A stretch of DNA of 64,000 nt, from assembly GCF_003026215.1 (NCBI RefSeq), contig NZ_PYOC01000001.1:1-64000 (forward strand), written 5' to 3'. The stretch is from Photobacterium indicum (GTDB taxonomy: Bacteria > Pseudomonadota > Gammaproteobacteria > Enterobacterales > Vibrionaceae). The notes below the pieces were generated by a model. The model ran no database searches. It saw only the letters and a program-made list of their open reading frames with translations, and was not told the DNA's origin. Shown piece after piece: positions 29,510 to 39,180 of the stretch. The stretch's first letter is position 1. Every line of letters starts with the position of its first letter. The translations under genes and the position numbers were made by a program.

Positions 29510-30946
29510 ATGAACCGTTTTCATAAAAATGCATCCATTCCGATATTATTATCCTTATCGGTTCTCTCAGGATGTAGCATGATTCCCCCTGAAGAACCGC
29601 AACATCAATCGATGTTAACAAATGAACAAATTCAACTAAAAAGTCATGATATTCAAGTTATTCATCGTCAATGGTGGAATCAATTTGGTGATCAACAGCT
29701 CACACAGCTAATCCAATTAGGGCTTACAAATAATCTCACATTACAACAAGCCAAACAGCGTATTGATTTGGCCTCTCAACAAGTGGCTCTTGCTAAATCA
29801 GGTGATAAACCAAAACTAAACCTCAATGTAAGTGGCGGTGGTATTGGCGCTAATACGCAATCGCTCAATATGTCTAATGCTGATTACTCCGCGATGGGCA
29901 TGCTCCTACCCTCTTTTTCATACCAGTTTGATTTCTGGGGCAAGAACGAAGCGACAATTACCGCAGCAAGTGATCAAAAGCTATCTTTAGAAGCACAAGA
30001 AGCACAAGCTCGATTAGTAATATCTGCATCTATCGCCAGCAGTTACTTTGCTTTACAGAATAATTATCGTTTAGAGCAAAACTTAACCACGTTATTAGAC
30101 GAAATTAATCATCAAAATAAAGTGATTACCGCGCAAGTAAAACGAGGTTTAGCCAGCGAAGCGGAATCGTTTCAAAACCAAGGTGATATCGACACCTTAT
30201 CAGCTCAGTTATCAGATGCAAAAACCCAGCAGCAATTAGCAAAAAACCAACTCGCTTTGTATCTTGCTAAAACTCCCGATCAATTGGGCCAATTAACCTT
30301 ACCGAATGCCCAAGCAATCAACCAATTGGCTGCTGTCGATACTATACCTATGAATTTGCTCGGTCGTCGTCCTGACATTATTGCCAGCAAATGGATGGTG
30401 GAAGCGAACGAGCAAGGTATTAAACAAGCCAAAGCGTCATATTATCCAGACGTGAACTTGATGGTAATGGGCGTATTTCAAAAGCTCTCAAATATGAACC
30501 CTGCCAGCTTATTCTTAGGTGGTGCAACAGTCGCGGCGAGCTTACCGCTTTATGACGGTGGCGTGCGCGATGCCAATTACGCATCAGCCAATATTAAGTT
30601 TGACCAAGCGGTCACAAATTACAATCAAACGATACTTAACGCGGTTAAACAAACCTCCGATGCCATCGTCAGCTTACAAGAAGCACAAAAACAACAAATA
30701 CTCGCACAATCTTCCGTTACCCATTACCAGCAAGCATACGACATTTTGAATAATCGTTACGAGCGTGGTTTATCAAGCTTTGCTGATATGAACAGTGCCC
30801 GTATGCAATGGCACCAACAGGTTGTAAAGGTCACCAATACTGAATCCGCTATTTTACAAAATCAATTGCAGTTAATCGTGGCACTTGGTGGTGATTACCA
30901 ACAAGAACAATCCGTTTTGGCATCAACACCAAGCAACAACGAGTAA
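29510..30946 (+). CDS. Outer-membrane efflux lipoprotein (TolC/NodT family)
   Basis: 478 aa with a lipoprotein signal (LSVLSGC, lipid-carrying Cys22). Two outer-membrane efflux protein repeats of long helices follow, with the typical repeat motifs TLQQAKQRIDLASQQV and NAVKQTSDAIVSLQEAQKQQ. It would form the outer-membrane channel of the pump whose periplasmic adaptor and inner-membrane transporter follow directly. The gap to the adaptor is 11 bp. NodT-type lipoproteins pair with MFS or RND pumps. Confidence 0.9.
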   Translation: MNRFHKNASIPILLSLSVLSGCSMIPPEEPQHQSMLTNEQIQLKSHDIQVIHRQWWNQFGDQQLTQLIQLGLTNNLTLQQAKQRIDLASQQVALAKSGDKPKLNLNVSGGGIGANTQSLNMSNADYSAMGMLLPSFSYQFDFWGKNEATITAASDQKLSLEAQEAQARLVISASIASSYFALQNNYRLEQNLTTLLDEINHQNKVITAQVKRGLASEAESFQNQGDIDTLSAQLSDAKTQQQLAKNQLALYLAKTPDQLGQLTLPNAQAINQLAAVDTIPMNLLGRRPDIIASKWMVEANEQGIKQAKASYYPDVNLMVMGVFQKLSNMNPASLFLGGATVAASLPLYDGGVRDANYASANIKFDQAVTNYNQTILNAVKQTSDAIVSLQEAQKQQILAQSSVTHYQQAYDILNNRYERGLSSFADMNSARMQWHQQVVKVTNTESAILQNQLQLIVALGGDYQQEQSVLASTPSNNE

Positions 30947-30957
30947 AGAGAATAACA

Positions 30958-32103
30958 ATGACAACTCAAACACTATCTAACTCATCAAAGAAAAAACGCA
31001 ATATTATTCTAACCAGCTTCACCCTTATTGTTGCGGTAGCAGCAGGTATTTGGTTCATGTTACTACCGACTACGCAACAGCAAACAGACGATGCCTATGT
31101 GGCTGGTCAGCAGGTAATGATTACCTCACAAGAACCCGGAACAATAGACACGATTAGCGTTGATGATACACAAGCGGTTAAGCAAGGCAGTGAACTACTC
31201 ACTTTGAATCGTAATAAATTATCATTAGAGCAACAGTCAGCTGAAGCGAACCTAAAAGCTACCTTGCGTCAGGTTCAAAGCAATTACATCAAAATCGACC
31301 AACTAAAAGCGCAAGTTCAAGCTGAAAAAATCGCCTACAAACAAGCAAAACAAGATTACAACCGCCGAATTGGCGGCGACAAAGATGGCTCAGTATTACC
31401 AGAAGTGCTTGCTCATGCTAAAAACGCAGTCAACATCAGCTCACAAAATCTTGTTGCATTGAACAAACAACTTGAAGCTTCTGAGGTATTACTGCCTAAA
31501 GAGAAACTGCTTAATAACCCACAGGTTGAAGCCGCTATTTCACAGTTGCGAAAAGTCTATTTGGCACAGGTCAACAGCACAATTATTGCTCCTAAAAGCG
31601 GGATGATTGCCAAGCGTGCCGTACAAGTTGGTCAACAGATTCAACCAGGACAAGCACTTATGACGCTAGTGCCACTGAATAAAGTATGGATTGAAGCAAA
31701 CTTTAAAGAAACTCAGCTAACCAATATGCAAGCAGGGCAACCTGTTACGTTAATCTCTGACTTATACGGTAGCAAACACACTTACACAGGCGTTGTTGCT
31801 GGTATAGGAGCAGGTACTGGCAGTGCGTTCTCTGCGATTCCAGCACAGAATGCGACAGGTAACTGGATCAAAGTGATTCAGCGTGTACCGGTACGTATTT
31901 ACGTTGATCCAGCACAATTCAAAACCCACCCGCTTCGTATCGGCATGTCGATGAAAGTAACGGTTGATACTGAATCGGCTGCTAATCAACCCTTTGACCA
32001 CTCTGTTTTTACCACTGATGAAAGCCTTGCCAATATTACTCAACAGCACCTACAAACTGTTGATCAACATATTGACACCTTTGTTCATCAAATCACCTTG
32101 TAA
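30958..32103 (+). CDS. EmrA/HlyD-type periplasmic adaptor protein
   Basis: 381 aa with one N-terminal membrane helix (about 15-35, NIILTSFTLIVAVAAGIWFML). A split biotinyl-lipoyl-like domain (TDDAYVAGQQVMITSQEPG ... APKSGMIAKRAVQVGQ) flanks a long helical hairpin, followed by a beta-barrel. It bridges the MFS transporter and the outer-membrane channel. The motif TDDAYV is typical of EmrA-like adaptors. It sits between the channel and transporter genes with short gaps, in one operon. Confidence 0.9.
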   Translation: MTTQTLSNSSKKKRNIILTSFTLIVAVAAGIWFMLLPTTQQQTDDAYVAGQQVMITSQEPGTIDTISVDDTQAVKQGSELLTLNRNKLSLEQQSAEANLKATLRQVQSNYIKIDQLKAQVQAEKIAYKQAKQDYNRRIGGDKDGSVLPEVLAHAKNAVNISSQNLVALNKQLEASEVLLPKEKLLNNPQVEAAISQLRKVYLAQVNSTIIAPKSGMIAKRAVQVGQQIQPGQALMTLVPLNKVWIEANFKETQLTNMQAGQPVTLISDLYGSKHTYTGVVAGIGAGTGSAFSAIPAQNATGNWIKVIQRVPVRIYVDPAQFKTHPLRIGMSMKVTVDTESAANQPFDHSVFTTDESLANITQQHLQTVDQHIDTFVHQITL

Positions 32104-32115
32104 TAAGGTGATAAT

Positions 32116-33654
32116 ATGAATGATTTAGCACCTGTCAAAGGGGTTCGCCTCTTATTGATCACTCTCGCCACATCAATGGCGACCTTTATGATGGTCTTGG
32201 ATACGTCTATTGCCAATGTTGCCATACCTACTATTGCGGGTAACTTAGGCATATCTACCGACCAAGGTATATGGGTAATTACCGCGTTTGGTGCCGCCAA
32301 CGCAATATCAATGCCAATGACTGGCTTTCTAAGCCGCCGATTTGGTGAAGTACGTTTATTCACATTTGCTGTTGTGGGTTTTATTGTTACGTCAATACTG
32401 TGTGGGATCTCTAGCAGTATCGAGATGCTGATCTTCTTCCGTGTACTGCAGGGGGCAGTTTCAGGCTCAATTGCTCCTTTGTCACAAAGTATATTATTGC
32501 GTAACTTTCCAAAAGAAAAACACGGAATGGCAATGGCTTTATGGTCGATGACCGTGGTTGTCGCCCCCATTATGGGCCCAATTCTGGGGGGCGTACTTAC
32601 CGATAATTACTCTTGGTCGTGGATATTTTTCATCAATGTGCCCATCGGTATTATTGCCAGTATTCTGGTTTATGTTTTGCTTAAGGATCGCGATACCAAA
32701 ACACAGCGTGAGAACATCGATTATATTGGTATTGGTCTGTTGGTTATCGCGGCGGGTAGCTTACAGATGATGCTCGATTTAGGTAAAGATAATGACTGGT
32801 TTCAGTCAAACCTCATTGTTGGCTTGACCTTCGTGGCCATTTTGTCATGGGGGATAATGATTATCTGGGAATGGTATCATGATAACCCAATCGTGAATTT
32901 CCGTTTTTTCAAACAACGTAACTTCCTTGTTGCGGTTGTTGTGATGTGCTTGGGTTTCATGATGTATTTTGGGTCAACCGTCTTACTTCCTCTATGGTTA
33001 CAAGGTGTGATGGGCTACACCGCATCTTGGTCTGGCTATGCAGTAGCACCCATCGGTATATTGGCAATAATCAGCGCCCCTATTATTGGTAAGCTCGTAC
33101 AAAAGGTCGATCTGCGGATCATACTCAGCTATGCCTTCGTTGTGTTTTCTATTGTTGGGTTTTGGCGAGCCAGTTATAGCCTTGATGCTCCATACAGTTA
33201 CATTATGCTGCCGCAATTCGTACTGGGGGCTGCCACCTTAGCGTTTTTTGTACCACTACAAAACCTGGTTGTAACAAGCGTCAGCAGTGACCAAATCGCC
33301 AATGCCGTTGCATTATCGACCTTCTTTAGAACCTTGTTTGGTAGCTTTTCATCTTCTATCGTCACAACAATGTGGGATGAACGCATGGAGTTTCACCATG
33401 CCAGATTAGCGGAAGGTTTTACCAATGCGAATCAAAGCGCAATGGAACTCATCCATCAAATGGGCGATAACCTAACCGCAGTGAATGGCGAATTAACTCG
33501 CCAAGCCTATATGATGTCAACTACTGACATATTCTGGATGACGGGCATTTTATGCTTATGCTTAATTCCCATAGTATGGTTAGCTAAACCAATAAAGACC
33601 AGAAAGTTGCCAAGTCAGAAAAGCACAACTAATGTTGCTGTTAATGTAGACTAA
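32116..33654 (+). CDS. EmrB-like MFS drug exporter (DHA2, 14 helices)
   Basis: 512 aa with about 14 hydrophobic segments, the DHA2 layout. It has the family motif MVLDTSIANVAIPTIAGNLG in helix 1, GFLSRRFGEVRLF (motif A) and the motif C-like VVAPIMGPILGG. It exports drugs or other hydrophobic compounds driven by the proton gradient. With the preceding adaptor and outer-membrane lipoprotein it forms an EmrAB-TolC-type tripartite pump, probably controlled by the divergent LysR protein. The substrate cannot be predicted. Confidence 0.92.
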   Translation: MNDLAPVKGVRLLLITLATSMATFMMVLDTSIANVAIPTIAGNLGISTDQGIWVITAFGAANAISMPMTGFLSRRFGEVRLFTFAVVGFIVTSILCGISSSIEMLIFFRVLQGAVSGSIAPLSQSILLRNFPKEKHGMAMALWSMTVVVAPIMGPILGGVLTDNYSWSWIFFINVPIGIIASILVYVLLKDRDTKTQRENIDYIGIGLLVIAAGSLQMMLDLGKDNDWFQSNLIVGLTFVAILSWGIMIIWEWYHDNPIVNFRFFKQRNFLVAVVVMCLGFMMYFGSTVLLPLWLQGVMGYTASWSGYAVAPIGILAIISAPIIGKLVQKVDLRIILSYAFVVFSIVGFWRASYSLDAPYSYIMLPQFVLGAATLAFFVPLQNLVVTSVSSDQIANAVALSTFFRTLFGSFSSSIVTTMWDERMEFHHARLAEGFTNANQSAMELIHQMGDNLTAVNGELTRQAYMMSTTDIFWMTGILCLCLIPIVWLAKPIKTRKLPSQKSTTNVAVNVD

Positions 33655-33699
33655 ACTTTAAACAAAGCTTCGTAATATGAAGCAACAAAGGTACAGGAT

Positions 33700-33858
33700 A
33701 TGTTCGAATGGGCTAAAGGTTTATTCACGCCAAAAGATGATGAAGCAGAAGCTGTTATCAATAAGCAAAAAGAGGAAGATCAACTCGAATTAGAAGAACG
33801 GAATAAAAAATACGCGCGCGGAGCTTCTTCTAATAACGATGATGGAGGCGGTGACTAA
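33700..33858 (+). CDS. Small acidic protein, 52 aa, unknown
   Basis: ATG at 33700 with AAAGG about 10 bp upstream, stop at 33858, followed 22 bp later by a strong terminator. The product starts MFEWAKGLFTPKDDEAEAV, has a highly charged helical middle (KQKEEDQLELEERNKKYARG) and ends in DDGGGD. There is no membrane segment. The ribosome-binding site, the charged non-random composition and the terminator support a real gene. It may be the last cistron of the efflux operon (45 bp after the MFS stop). Confidence 0.55.
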   Translation: MFEWAKGLFTPKDDEAEAVINKQKEEDQLELEERNKKYARGASSNNDDGGGD

Positions 33859-33880
33859 TCTCACCCCAATAATTGAATAA

Positions 33881-33905
33881 AAGGAGAGCGATGCTCTCCT
33901 TTTTA
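33881..33905. terminator. Bidirectional terminator between efflux operon and NAD(P)-binding gene
   Basis: AAGGAGAGC (33881-33889) pairs with GCTCTCCTT (33893-33901) around GAT, followed by T's, with A's on the left side. It serves convergent units. Confidence 0.85.
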
Positions 33906-33937
33906 GATGATCTATAGCAGAATTAGACTCAACCTTA

Positions 33938-34570
33938 TTAATAGCTCAATGTAGGATCAACACTTGCGTAAATTTGCCCGATAGAAGTGTCATCATTCAG
34001 CAACCTTTCTGTTATCACAGCAACGTCACTTCGATTAATCAAACCATGCACTTCTTCATCCTGGTAAATTTCAGCGTTTCCTGTTGATTCACCATCTTTT
34101 AAACCTCCAGGCCTTACAATTGTGTAAGCCAATCGGCTGGTTTGTAGCCAAGATTCCGCCAAGCTTTTTTCACGTACCGCACCGCCAAATACCGCTTTTG
34201 CACGATCAGAAAGCATCGACCATGAATCACCACACCCTAGCGACGTCACCATTAAGAAGCGCTGTATTTCTTGTTCTTCAAGCGCATCAATCAAATAACG
34301 GTGACCGATATAGTCGACAGGTTGCTGAGCTTGAAAACTTCCCATCCCCGAAATCACAATGGCGTCTTTCGGTAAGCAACCCACAGCATATTGAACATCG
34401 GCTTGATTAACAGCATCACACTGAATGATTTTGACGTTCAATTCAGCCAGCTCGGTTGCCTTTTCAGGGTTCCGTACCATCGCAATCACTGAATAGTTTT
34501 GTTGAACATAATGCTTAACCATTGCTAAGCCTAAACCTCGATTAGCACCAAAAATAGCAATCGTCTTCAT
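33938..34570 (-). CDS. NAD(P)-binding oxidoreductase (NmrA/SDR-a-like)
   Basis: 210 aa with an N-terminal Rossmann motif (IAIFGANRGLGLAMVKHY) and the layout of atypical short-chain dehydrogenases of the NAD(P)H-binding (PF13460) type. VTSLGCGDSW and YTIVRPGGLKDG are the usual landmarks. It lacks the YxxxK catalytic pair, so it may be a redox sensor, flavin reductase-like enzyme or epimerase-like protein. A candidate Fur box (34593-34607) lies just upstream of its start. Confidence 0.78.
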   Translation of the reverse strand: MKTIAIFGANRGLGLAMVKHYVQQNYSVIAMVRNPEKATELAELNVKIIQCDAVNQADVQYAVGCLPKDAIVISGMGSFQAQQPVDYIGHRYLIDALEEQEIQRFLMVTSLGCGDSWSMLSDRAKAVFGGAVREKSLAESWLQTSRLAYTIVRPGGLKDGESTGNAEIYQDEEVHGLINRSDVAVITERLLNDDTSIGQIYASVDPTLSY

Positions 34571-34592
34571 AAGTCACACACCTTTAAATTTT

Positions 34593-34607
34593 AGATAATG
34601 ATTCTAA
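34593..34607. promoter_or_regulatory. Candidate Fur box
   Basis: AGATAATGATTCTAA matches 11 of the 14 defined positions of the 7-1-7 Fur motif TGATAAT-N-ATTATCA. It lies about 25-35 bp upstream of the NAD(P)-binding gene. Confidence 0.35.
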
Positions 34608-34698
34608 TTCGTATTACCACAAAATGATACAAAACCTATGAAGAACGATTATTTGATTACTGAACAAGCTTCACCATTACATTCGTGACTCACAACAC

Positions 34699-36210
34699 TT
34701 AATGCGACAGAGCTGCTTCTTTTTCGCCTTTTTCTTCTGCTTCAAGCTCTTCCCCACGTAAAATCAACTTTTGGATCACGCGTGACAAAGCGAAGGTCAA
34801 GACAGACATGAATGCAGCAATCTGGGCTAACATATAAAAATAACCCGTATAGACCGCTTCGACCACTTCAGGCGTAAATACAATGTCTTTAGGCAACGCG
34901 ATTTTAGTTGCAATTACCGCAGCCAAAATACCACTGAGTGAAATCGCAACGGCGCGTAAACCAATAGAGAAAGCAGCTAAATAGCGAGGTACCATCTCAA
35001 AAATAAAGCCAGCACCTAATGCACCTACAATCAACTCAGCTCCAGATTGAAAGAAATGTACTAATAGAATCCAGTCTGCTGAAATTTTACCATCCGGCCC
35101 CATATTTTCTGAAGATAGGCCCAATAACGTAAACGCGATAGCACTGAGTACAAATGCGCCTGCGATCTTAGTTGGAATCGTCGGAGAATAGCCTTTACGA
35201 TCTAACCAAGCATATATCTGGATCATTGGCCCACCCAGAACAAAACACCATAGTGGGTTGAATGCCATATTAGATTCAGGATAAATTGGAATGAAACCAA
35301 GTAGCTTGTCACCCATCAGGTTAATAGCGTACATATTCATTGATGTGAACATTTGGCCGTAAAAAAAATAGAACACGATTAGAATACAAACAGTGATCAG
35401 TACCGCGACCATTTTGAATTGATAAGCACGAGTTGCTTTAGTTATTTCATAAATAAAGTAGCCAATAGCACCAAAGCCTAGCGAGTAAAGAATGTATTTC
35501 CCCATATCGAGGTTTGAGAAAATCCAAAATACCAAGCCTAACGTCGCAATTGAACCTACAAAAAAGAGTGCCCATGTCATGAATGGCAGTGGCGTTTTAT
35601 CTAAATCGTTACCCACACTCTCTAGCTCTTTACGGAACTTGAAAAATATGATCAAGATGCAAGCCATAAGTAACCCAGCAATAAAGAAAACCCCCTGATA
35701 TGCAAGGTAAGCAATCAAGAAAGGAAATAGGTACTTAGCAGAAAAAGAGCCAAGATTGTTGATTGAATAGTTTACCGTCAAACCCTGTTGGAATGCCTCT
35801 CGATTGGTCTCTGAATAGGAGTTCCCCAAAAGCACCGTTGGACAAGTAGCAGATAAGCCGCGTGCATAACCAATTAATGCAATCGCAAAGATACTTAAAG
35901 GTACATTGAGACCGCTAGCACCAACTCCCAGCAATACAAATCCAGCTAAATACGCTGTGTAGCCAATATAGACAGCGCGGAAAGCACCAATATATTTGTC
36001 AGCAACAAACCCACCAACCGCCGAGAAGACAGGACCAACGGCACCGAAGGCACCCATCATCATAATGGTGTCTGCTTCACTGTAATTTAGGTCATTTAGA
36101 AAAAATTTAGTTAAAAGTACGTATGTACCGTAGAAGGCAGCCCCCCAAAGAAGTTGCCGTAAGATAAGAATCTTAGAAATCGTAGGGAACCTTGAATTAT
36201 GGTCTTGCAT
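34699..36210 (-). CDS. POT-family (PTR2) peptide/proton symporter-like transporter
   Basis: 503 aa with about 12-14 hydrophobic helices. Features fit the proton-dependent oligopeptide transporter family: an early GGFVADKYIGAFRAVYIGY (equivalent to the GGxxADxxxG motif), AFQQGLTVNYSINNLGSF (like the ExxxxG/NxGS region), and a late FQSGAELIVGALGAGFIFEM. It would import di- or tripeptides or related compounds. It is monocistronic. It could be another MFS branch; the substrate is not predictable. Confidence 0.75.
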   Translation of the reverse strand: MQDHNSRFPTISKILILRQLLWGAAFYGTYVLLTKFFLNDLNYSEADTIMMMGAFGAVGPVFSAVGGFVADKYIGAFRAVYIGYTAYLAGFVLLGVGASGLNVPLSIFAIALIGYARGLSATCPTVLLGNSYSETNREAFQQGLTVNYSINNLGSFSAKYLFPFLIAYLAYQGVFFIAGLLMACILIIFFKFRKELESVGNDLDKTPLPFMTWALFFVGSIATLGLVFWIFSNLDMGKYILYSLGFGAIGYFIYEITKATRAYQFKMVAVLITVCILIVFYFFYGQMFTSMNMYAINLMGDKLLGFIPIYPESNMAFNPLWCFVLGGPMIQIYAWLDRKGYSPTIPTKIAGAFVLSAIAFTLLGLSSENMGPDGKISADWILLVHFFQSGAELIVGALGAGFIFEMVPRYLAAFSIGLRAVAISLSGILAAVIATKIALPKDIVFTPEVVEAVYTGYFYMLAQIAAFMSVLTFALSRVIQKLILRGEELEAEEKGEKEAALSH

Positions 36211-36849
36211 GTTTCACTCCAAATATGTGGGCTTAATTGTGTCGATTGTGTGCCTTATTAGTTAGGCATTATCAATTTATTCATAATATTAATAAGGTAA
36301 GAACTGTAGAAATCTACGCTAAACTGTATGTTTGAATTATTGATAGAATTATCATAACCTTTTGTTATAGATAGGTATTTTCGTGGACTATATCATTCAG
36401 TAGGTTTAAAACTGCCACACACGTATCAAATTCGGGTAATATCTCAAGTAGGATCAATAAGTTATGATCTCCGTCACCACTCTCTACTCCCAGTACAATG
36501 GCCATCAAATTTTGGCTTCAATTTTCCAGCAGATATCATCCTTCAATGAGTCAGAACTATCTCTTTTTCAAATTGAGTTACCGTAAAATTGAAGTCGCCT
36601 ATGCTGGATAAGAATCAATATTGATCACGACGTATTGAACCGCTGGATAATTAAATAGAGGCCATTACGTGAACATCAAGCTCTCGTTTTCAATTGGTTC
36701 TCTGGAAGGGCGGAGTGGCTGAATAACTTTTATCATTATATTCGTGATTGGGATCACTTAATTCAACAGAACTAGAACATTGTTTACATACATAATATGA
36801 GCAGTTTAAAACCCTGACTATTCATAGCTGTACTTAGAGAATAAATACA
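36211..36849. other. 639-bp gap containing a transposase remnant
   Basis: Apart from the IS6-like remnant at 36511-36660 no gene is seen. The part nearest 36850 should hold the promoter of the chemoreceptor gene. Confidence 0.5.
36511..36660 (+). pseudogene. IS6-family transposase remnant
   Basis: Three short stretches in changing frames give FGFNFPADIILQ (36511-36546), NYLFFKLSYRKIEVAYAG (36556-36609) and RINIDHDVLNRWIIK (36611-36655). They line up in order with the N-terminal part of IS6-family DDE transposases (FPADIILQCVRWYL..., LSYR..E..., DH.TLNRWV.KY). Two stop codons and two frame changes separate them. No complete catalytic domain or inverted end remains, so this is an old dead copy. 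Confidence 0.65.
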
Positions 36850-38253
36850 ATGAAAGAAATTGCATTCCGTTGGATTGATAAATATTTAGTCAATGTGACT
36901 CTTAAAGAGAATTTTTTAATTCTCTTCTTCACGCCTGTTCTAGCAATAATGATTGTCAGCTTGACATTAATAAATGCATCAGAGAACCAGCAAGAACAAT
37001 TGCTACAACAAAACATGAGAACTATTGCAAACTTAATCGCCCAATCAAATCTGACTGAAAATGACGTTAATCGTATTCTGACTGGCAGTAATATTCAGGT
37101 TGGTGGCTATGGCATCGATACCGTTTCAGTACCCAATACCTCTTACAGCCTCGCGATAAAAGAGCAGCCGAGCTTAATCTCATCATTGGCATTCAGCCAC
37201 ATAAGCATTATTTTAGCTTCATGCCTTTTCATTATTATGTGCCTTTACTACATCATGACTTTCATGGGTGGCGCTCTTTATAATATCTATAATGCTGTTC
37301 AACGTCTTGCTGATGGCGATTTAGTCTCACGTATTGCGTATTCTCCTGCACGAAACGATTTTAACCTTATTGCACAAACAATCGATCGCGTATCAGATCG
37401 AGAGCAACAGTTAGTGAAAGCAACACAAGAAGCCATTGCTTTAATTCAGCAAATTAGCTCTGAGCTACGCCAACGAAGCTCTGAAAATGAGCAATTAACA
37501 CACGAGCAACAAGATAGAATTGATTCTCTCGCCAGTGCAACAGAACAAATGGCAGGTTCAATTCGCGAAGTTGCTAGTCACGCACAAGATACATCAAGCC
37601 AGACTAGCCAAGCGACAGAAACAACAACCAAGGGTTTAGCTCAAGTTAATCAAACACTTAACTCTATAAATCGATTAGGAGTAGAGATAAATTCTGCCGC
37701 AGAAGCCGTTGCCGAACTCGATAGTAACGCCGCCCAAATTGATGATGTTGTAACAACAATTAATGCTATTTCAGAACAAACAAACCTACTTGCATTGAAT
37801 GCTGCCATCGAAGCGGCGCGTGCAGGCGAACAAGGCCGTGGATTTGCTGTTGTTGCTGATGAAGTACGTACCCTTGCAGGTAGAACTCAAACCGCAACGG
37901 TTGAAATTAAGTCAATGATCGAGGCGCTACAAACCAATAGCCAGAGCTTGATGAAAGTCATGCACCTTACCGTTAATAATGCAGAATCAAGCGAAAAAAT
38001 GATGGGGTCAGTCAGTAAAGATATTAGTCATATCTCTGAGCAAAACCAATATATTGCAGATCGTAGTATTGAAATTGCAGCCGCAGCAGAAGAGCAAGGT
38101 GCAGTTGCAGATAATATCGCATCAGACGTTGAACAAGTACGTGAACAGTCGCAACGCGTGGCTGATATGGTTACTCAATCAACCAGCGAAATACAGCGTC
38201 TGAATCATCAAGCTGATGTTCTTGAAGGATTAATGAAAGGGCTTAAAGTTTAA
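36850..38253 (+). CDS. Methyl-accepting chemotaxis protein
   Basis: A 467-aa receptor that signals to CheA/CheW. A first membrane helix (about 22-42) and a short periplasmic part (about 45-112, only some 65 residues) come first, then a second helix (about 115-140). A HAMP region and a long coiled-coil signalling domain follow. The conserved hairpin tip [35 protein letters not shown] is at about 310-342. The short sensor part lacks a recognisable ligand domain. It is a single gene with its own terminator. Confidence 0.93.
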   Translation: MKEIAFRWIDKYLVNVTLKENFLILFFTPVLAIMIVSLTLINASENQQEQLLQQNMRTIANLIAQSNLTENDVNRILTGSNIQVGGYGIDTVSVPNTSYSLAIKEQPSLISSLAFSHISIILASCLFIIMCLYYIMTFMGGALYNIYNAVQRLADGDLVSRIAYSPARNDFNLIAQTIDRVSDREQQLVKATQEAIALIQQISSELRQRSSENEQLTHEQQDRIDSLASATEQMAGSIREVASHAQDTSSQTSQATETTTKGLAQVNQTLNSINRLGVEINSAAEAVAELDSNAAQIDDVVTTINAISEQTNLLALNAAIEAARAGEQGRGFAVVADEVRTLAGRTQTATVEIKSMIEALQTNSQSLMKVMHLTVNNAESSEKMMGSVSKDISHISEQNQYIADRSIEIAAAAEEQGAVADNIASDVEQVREQSQRVADMVTQSTSEIQRLNHQADVLEGLMKGLKV

Positions 38254-38304
38254 CGACGCAATTAATATCATTCGCCACAACGGCACTAAAAAATATTAAA
38301 CAAA

Positions 38305-38330
38305 AGCAGCGGCTAGGCCGCTGCTTTTTT
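38305..38330 (+). terminator. Terminator of the chemoreceptor gene at 36850
   Basis: AGCAGCGGC pairs with GCCGCTGCT (9 bp, TAG loop), followed by a T run. Confidence 0.88.
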
Positions 38331-38363
38331 ATTGGGGACAGAGGTTGGAAACAAAGGTGACCA

Positions 38364-38816
38364 TTACTCTTTACCGTTATCCAGCGCGAAATAGATTTTA
38401 GATACAATAATTTCACTGATTAAGATGGTGAATACAACAGCAAAGAATGCCACAACACCATGCAGTGGCCCCGTAAATTGCACTTTATCACCAAACAAAA
38501 TATTAATTGCTTCAAGCATGACGAACTTTGAGCCCACTAAGATGATATATGTGCTCATACCACGATAAAATTTTGCGGCAGCACCTGGTTTCTGTTTGAA
38601 ATAATTTGCTAGCTTATGTTCAGCGGCAAGTGATAACTTGAGTAACAACTGCAATAATAACGCTGCTGCAAATGAAACCGTAAAAGACTCTATATTGACG
38701 AATTCCCAATACTCATCATAGAAATTAAGGACGGTCAGATCGACCAAAACAGCCAGTGTATAACCCACGAAGAGTCGCTGCGGAGTATTAAATCGATACA
38801 CTTTCTCACTCATCAC
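38364..38816 (-). CDS. Inner-membrane protein of unknown function
   Basis: 150 aa with about four membrane helices: LFVGYTLAVLVDLTVLNFY, FTVSFAAALLLQLLLKLSL, YIILVGSKFVMLEAINILF and GVVAFFAVVFTILISEIIV. It has short charged loops and a charged C-terminus. I do not recognise a named family. It stands alone between two chemoreceptor genes, with no evident partner. Confidence 0.65.
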   Translation of the reverse strand: MMSEKVYRFNTPQRLFVGYTLAVLVDLTVLNFYDEYWEFVNIESFTVSFAAALLLQLLLKLSLAAEHKLANYFKQKPGAAAKFYRGMSTYIILVGSKFVMLEAINILFGDKVQFTGPLHGVVAFFAVVFTILISEIIVSKIYFALDNGKE

Positions 38817-39180
38817 ATATCCTTATGTTAATTCATATCGTTAGTTAAGCGTCGCAGCCATACCTGCAATGTTAATAATGATCAGGCTAGTCCTGAATTG
38901 TGCTTTTTACCAAAAAAATGAATAAACTGGCGCAACGTACAACAAACTCGACCACTGAAATTAATTGCAAGACGTTTCACCAATGGCGTCTCTAATAATT
39001 GTGACGACGCAAACGTCACATCACAAGAAATCAAACATAAAGTGGTCGGTTTAAATAACGAAATGGCAAAATTTACGGTGTAAATCGACTTAATATCGAA
39101 TGTTCTAAAATAAAATCCAGCTCAATTCATACAATTCAGTAAGAGTGAGCTGGTTGTTACCTCAAGATTAGATTCACACA
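38817..39180. other. 364-bp gap, no gene seen
   Basis: A/T-rich. It holds the upstream region of the 150-aa membrane protein and, at 39117-39153, a hairpin (CCAGCTCA ... TGAGCTGG) followed on the minus strand by ATTTTATTTT that should terminate the second chemoreceptor gene. Confidence 0.5.
39117..39153 (-). terminator. Probable terminator of the second chemoreceptor gene
   Basis: 8-bp stem with a 21-nt loop and a T-rich tail on the minus strand, 27 bp after the stop. Confidence 0.55.
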
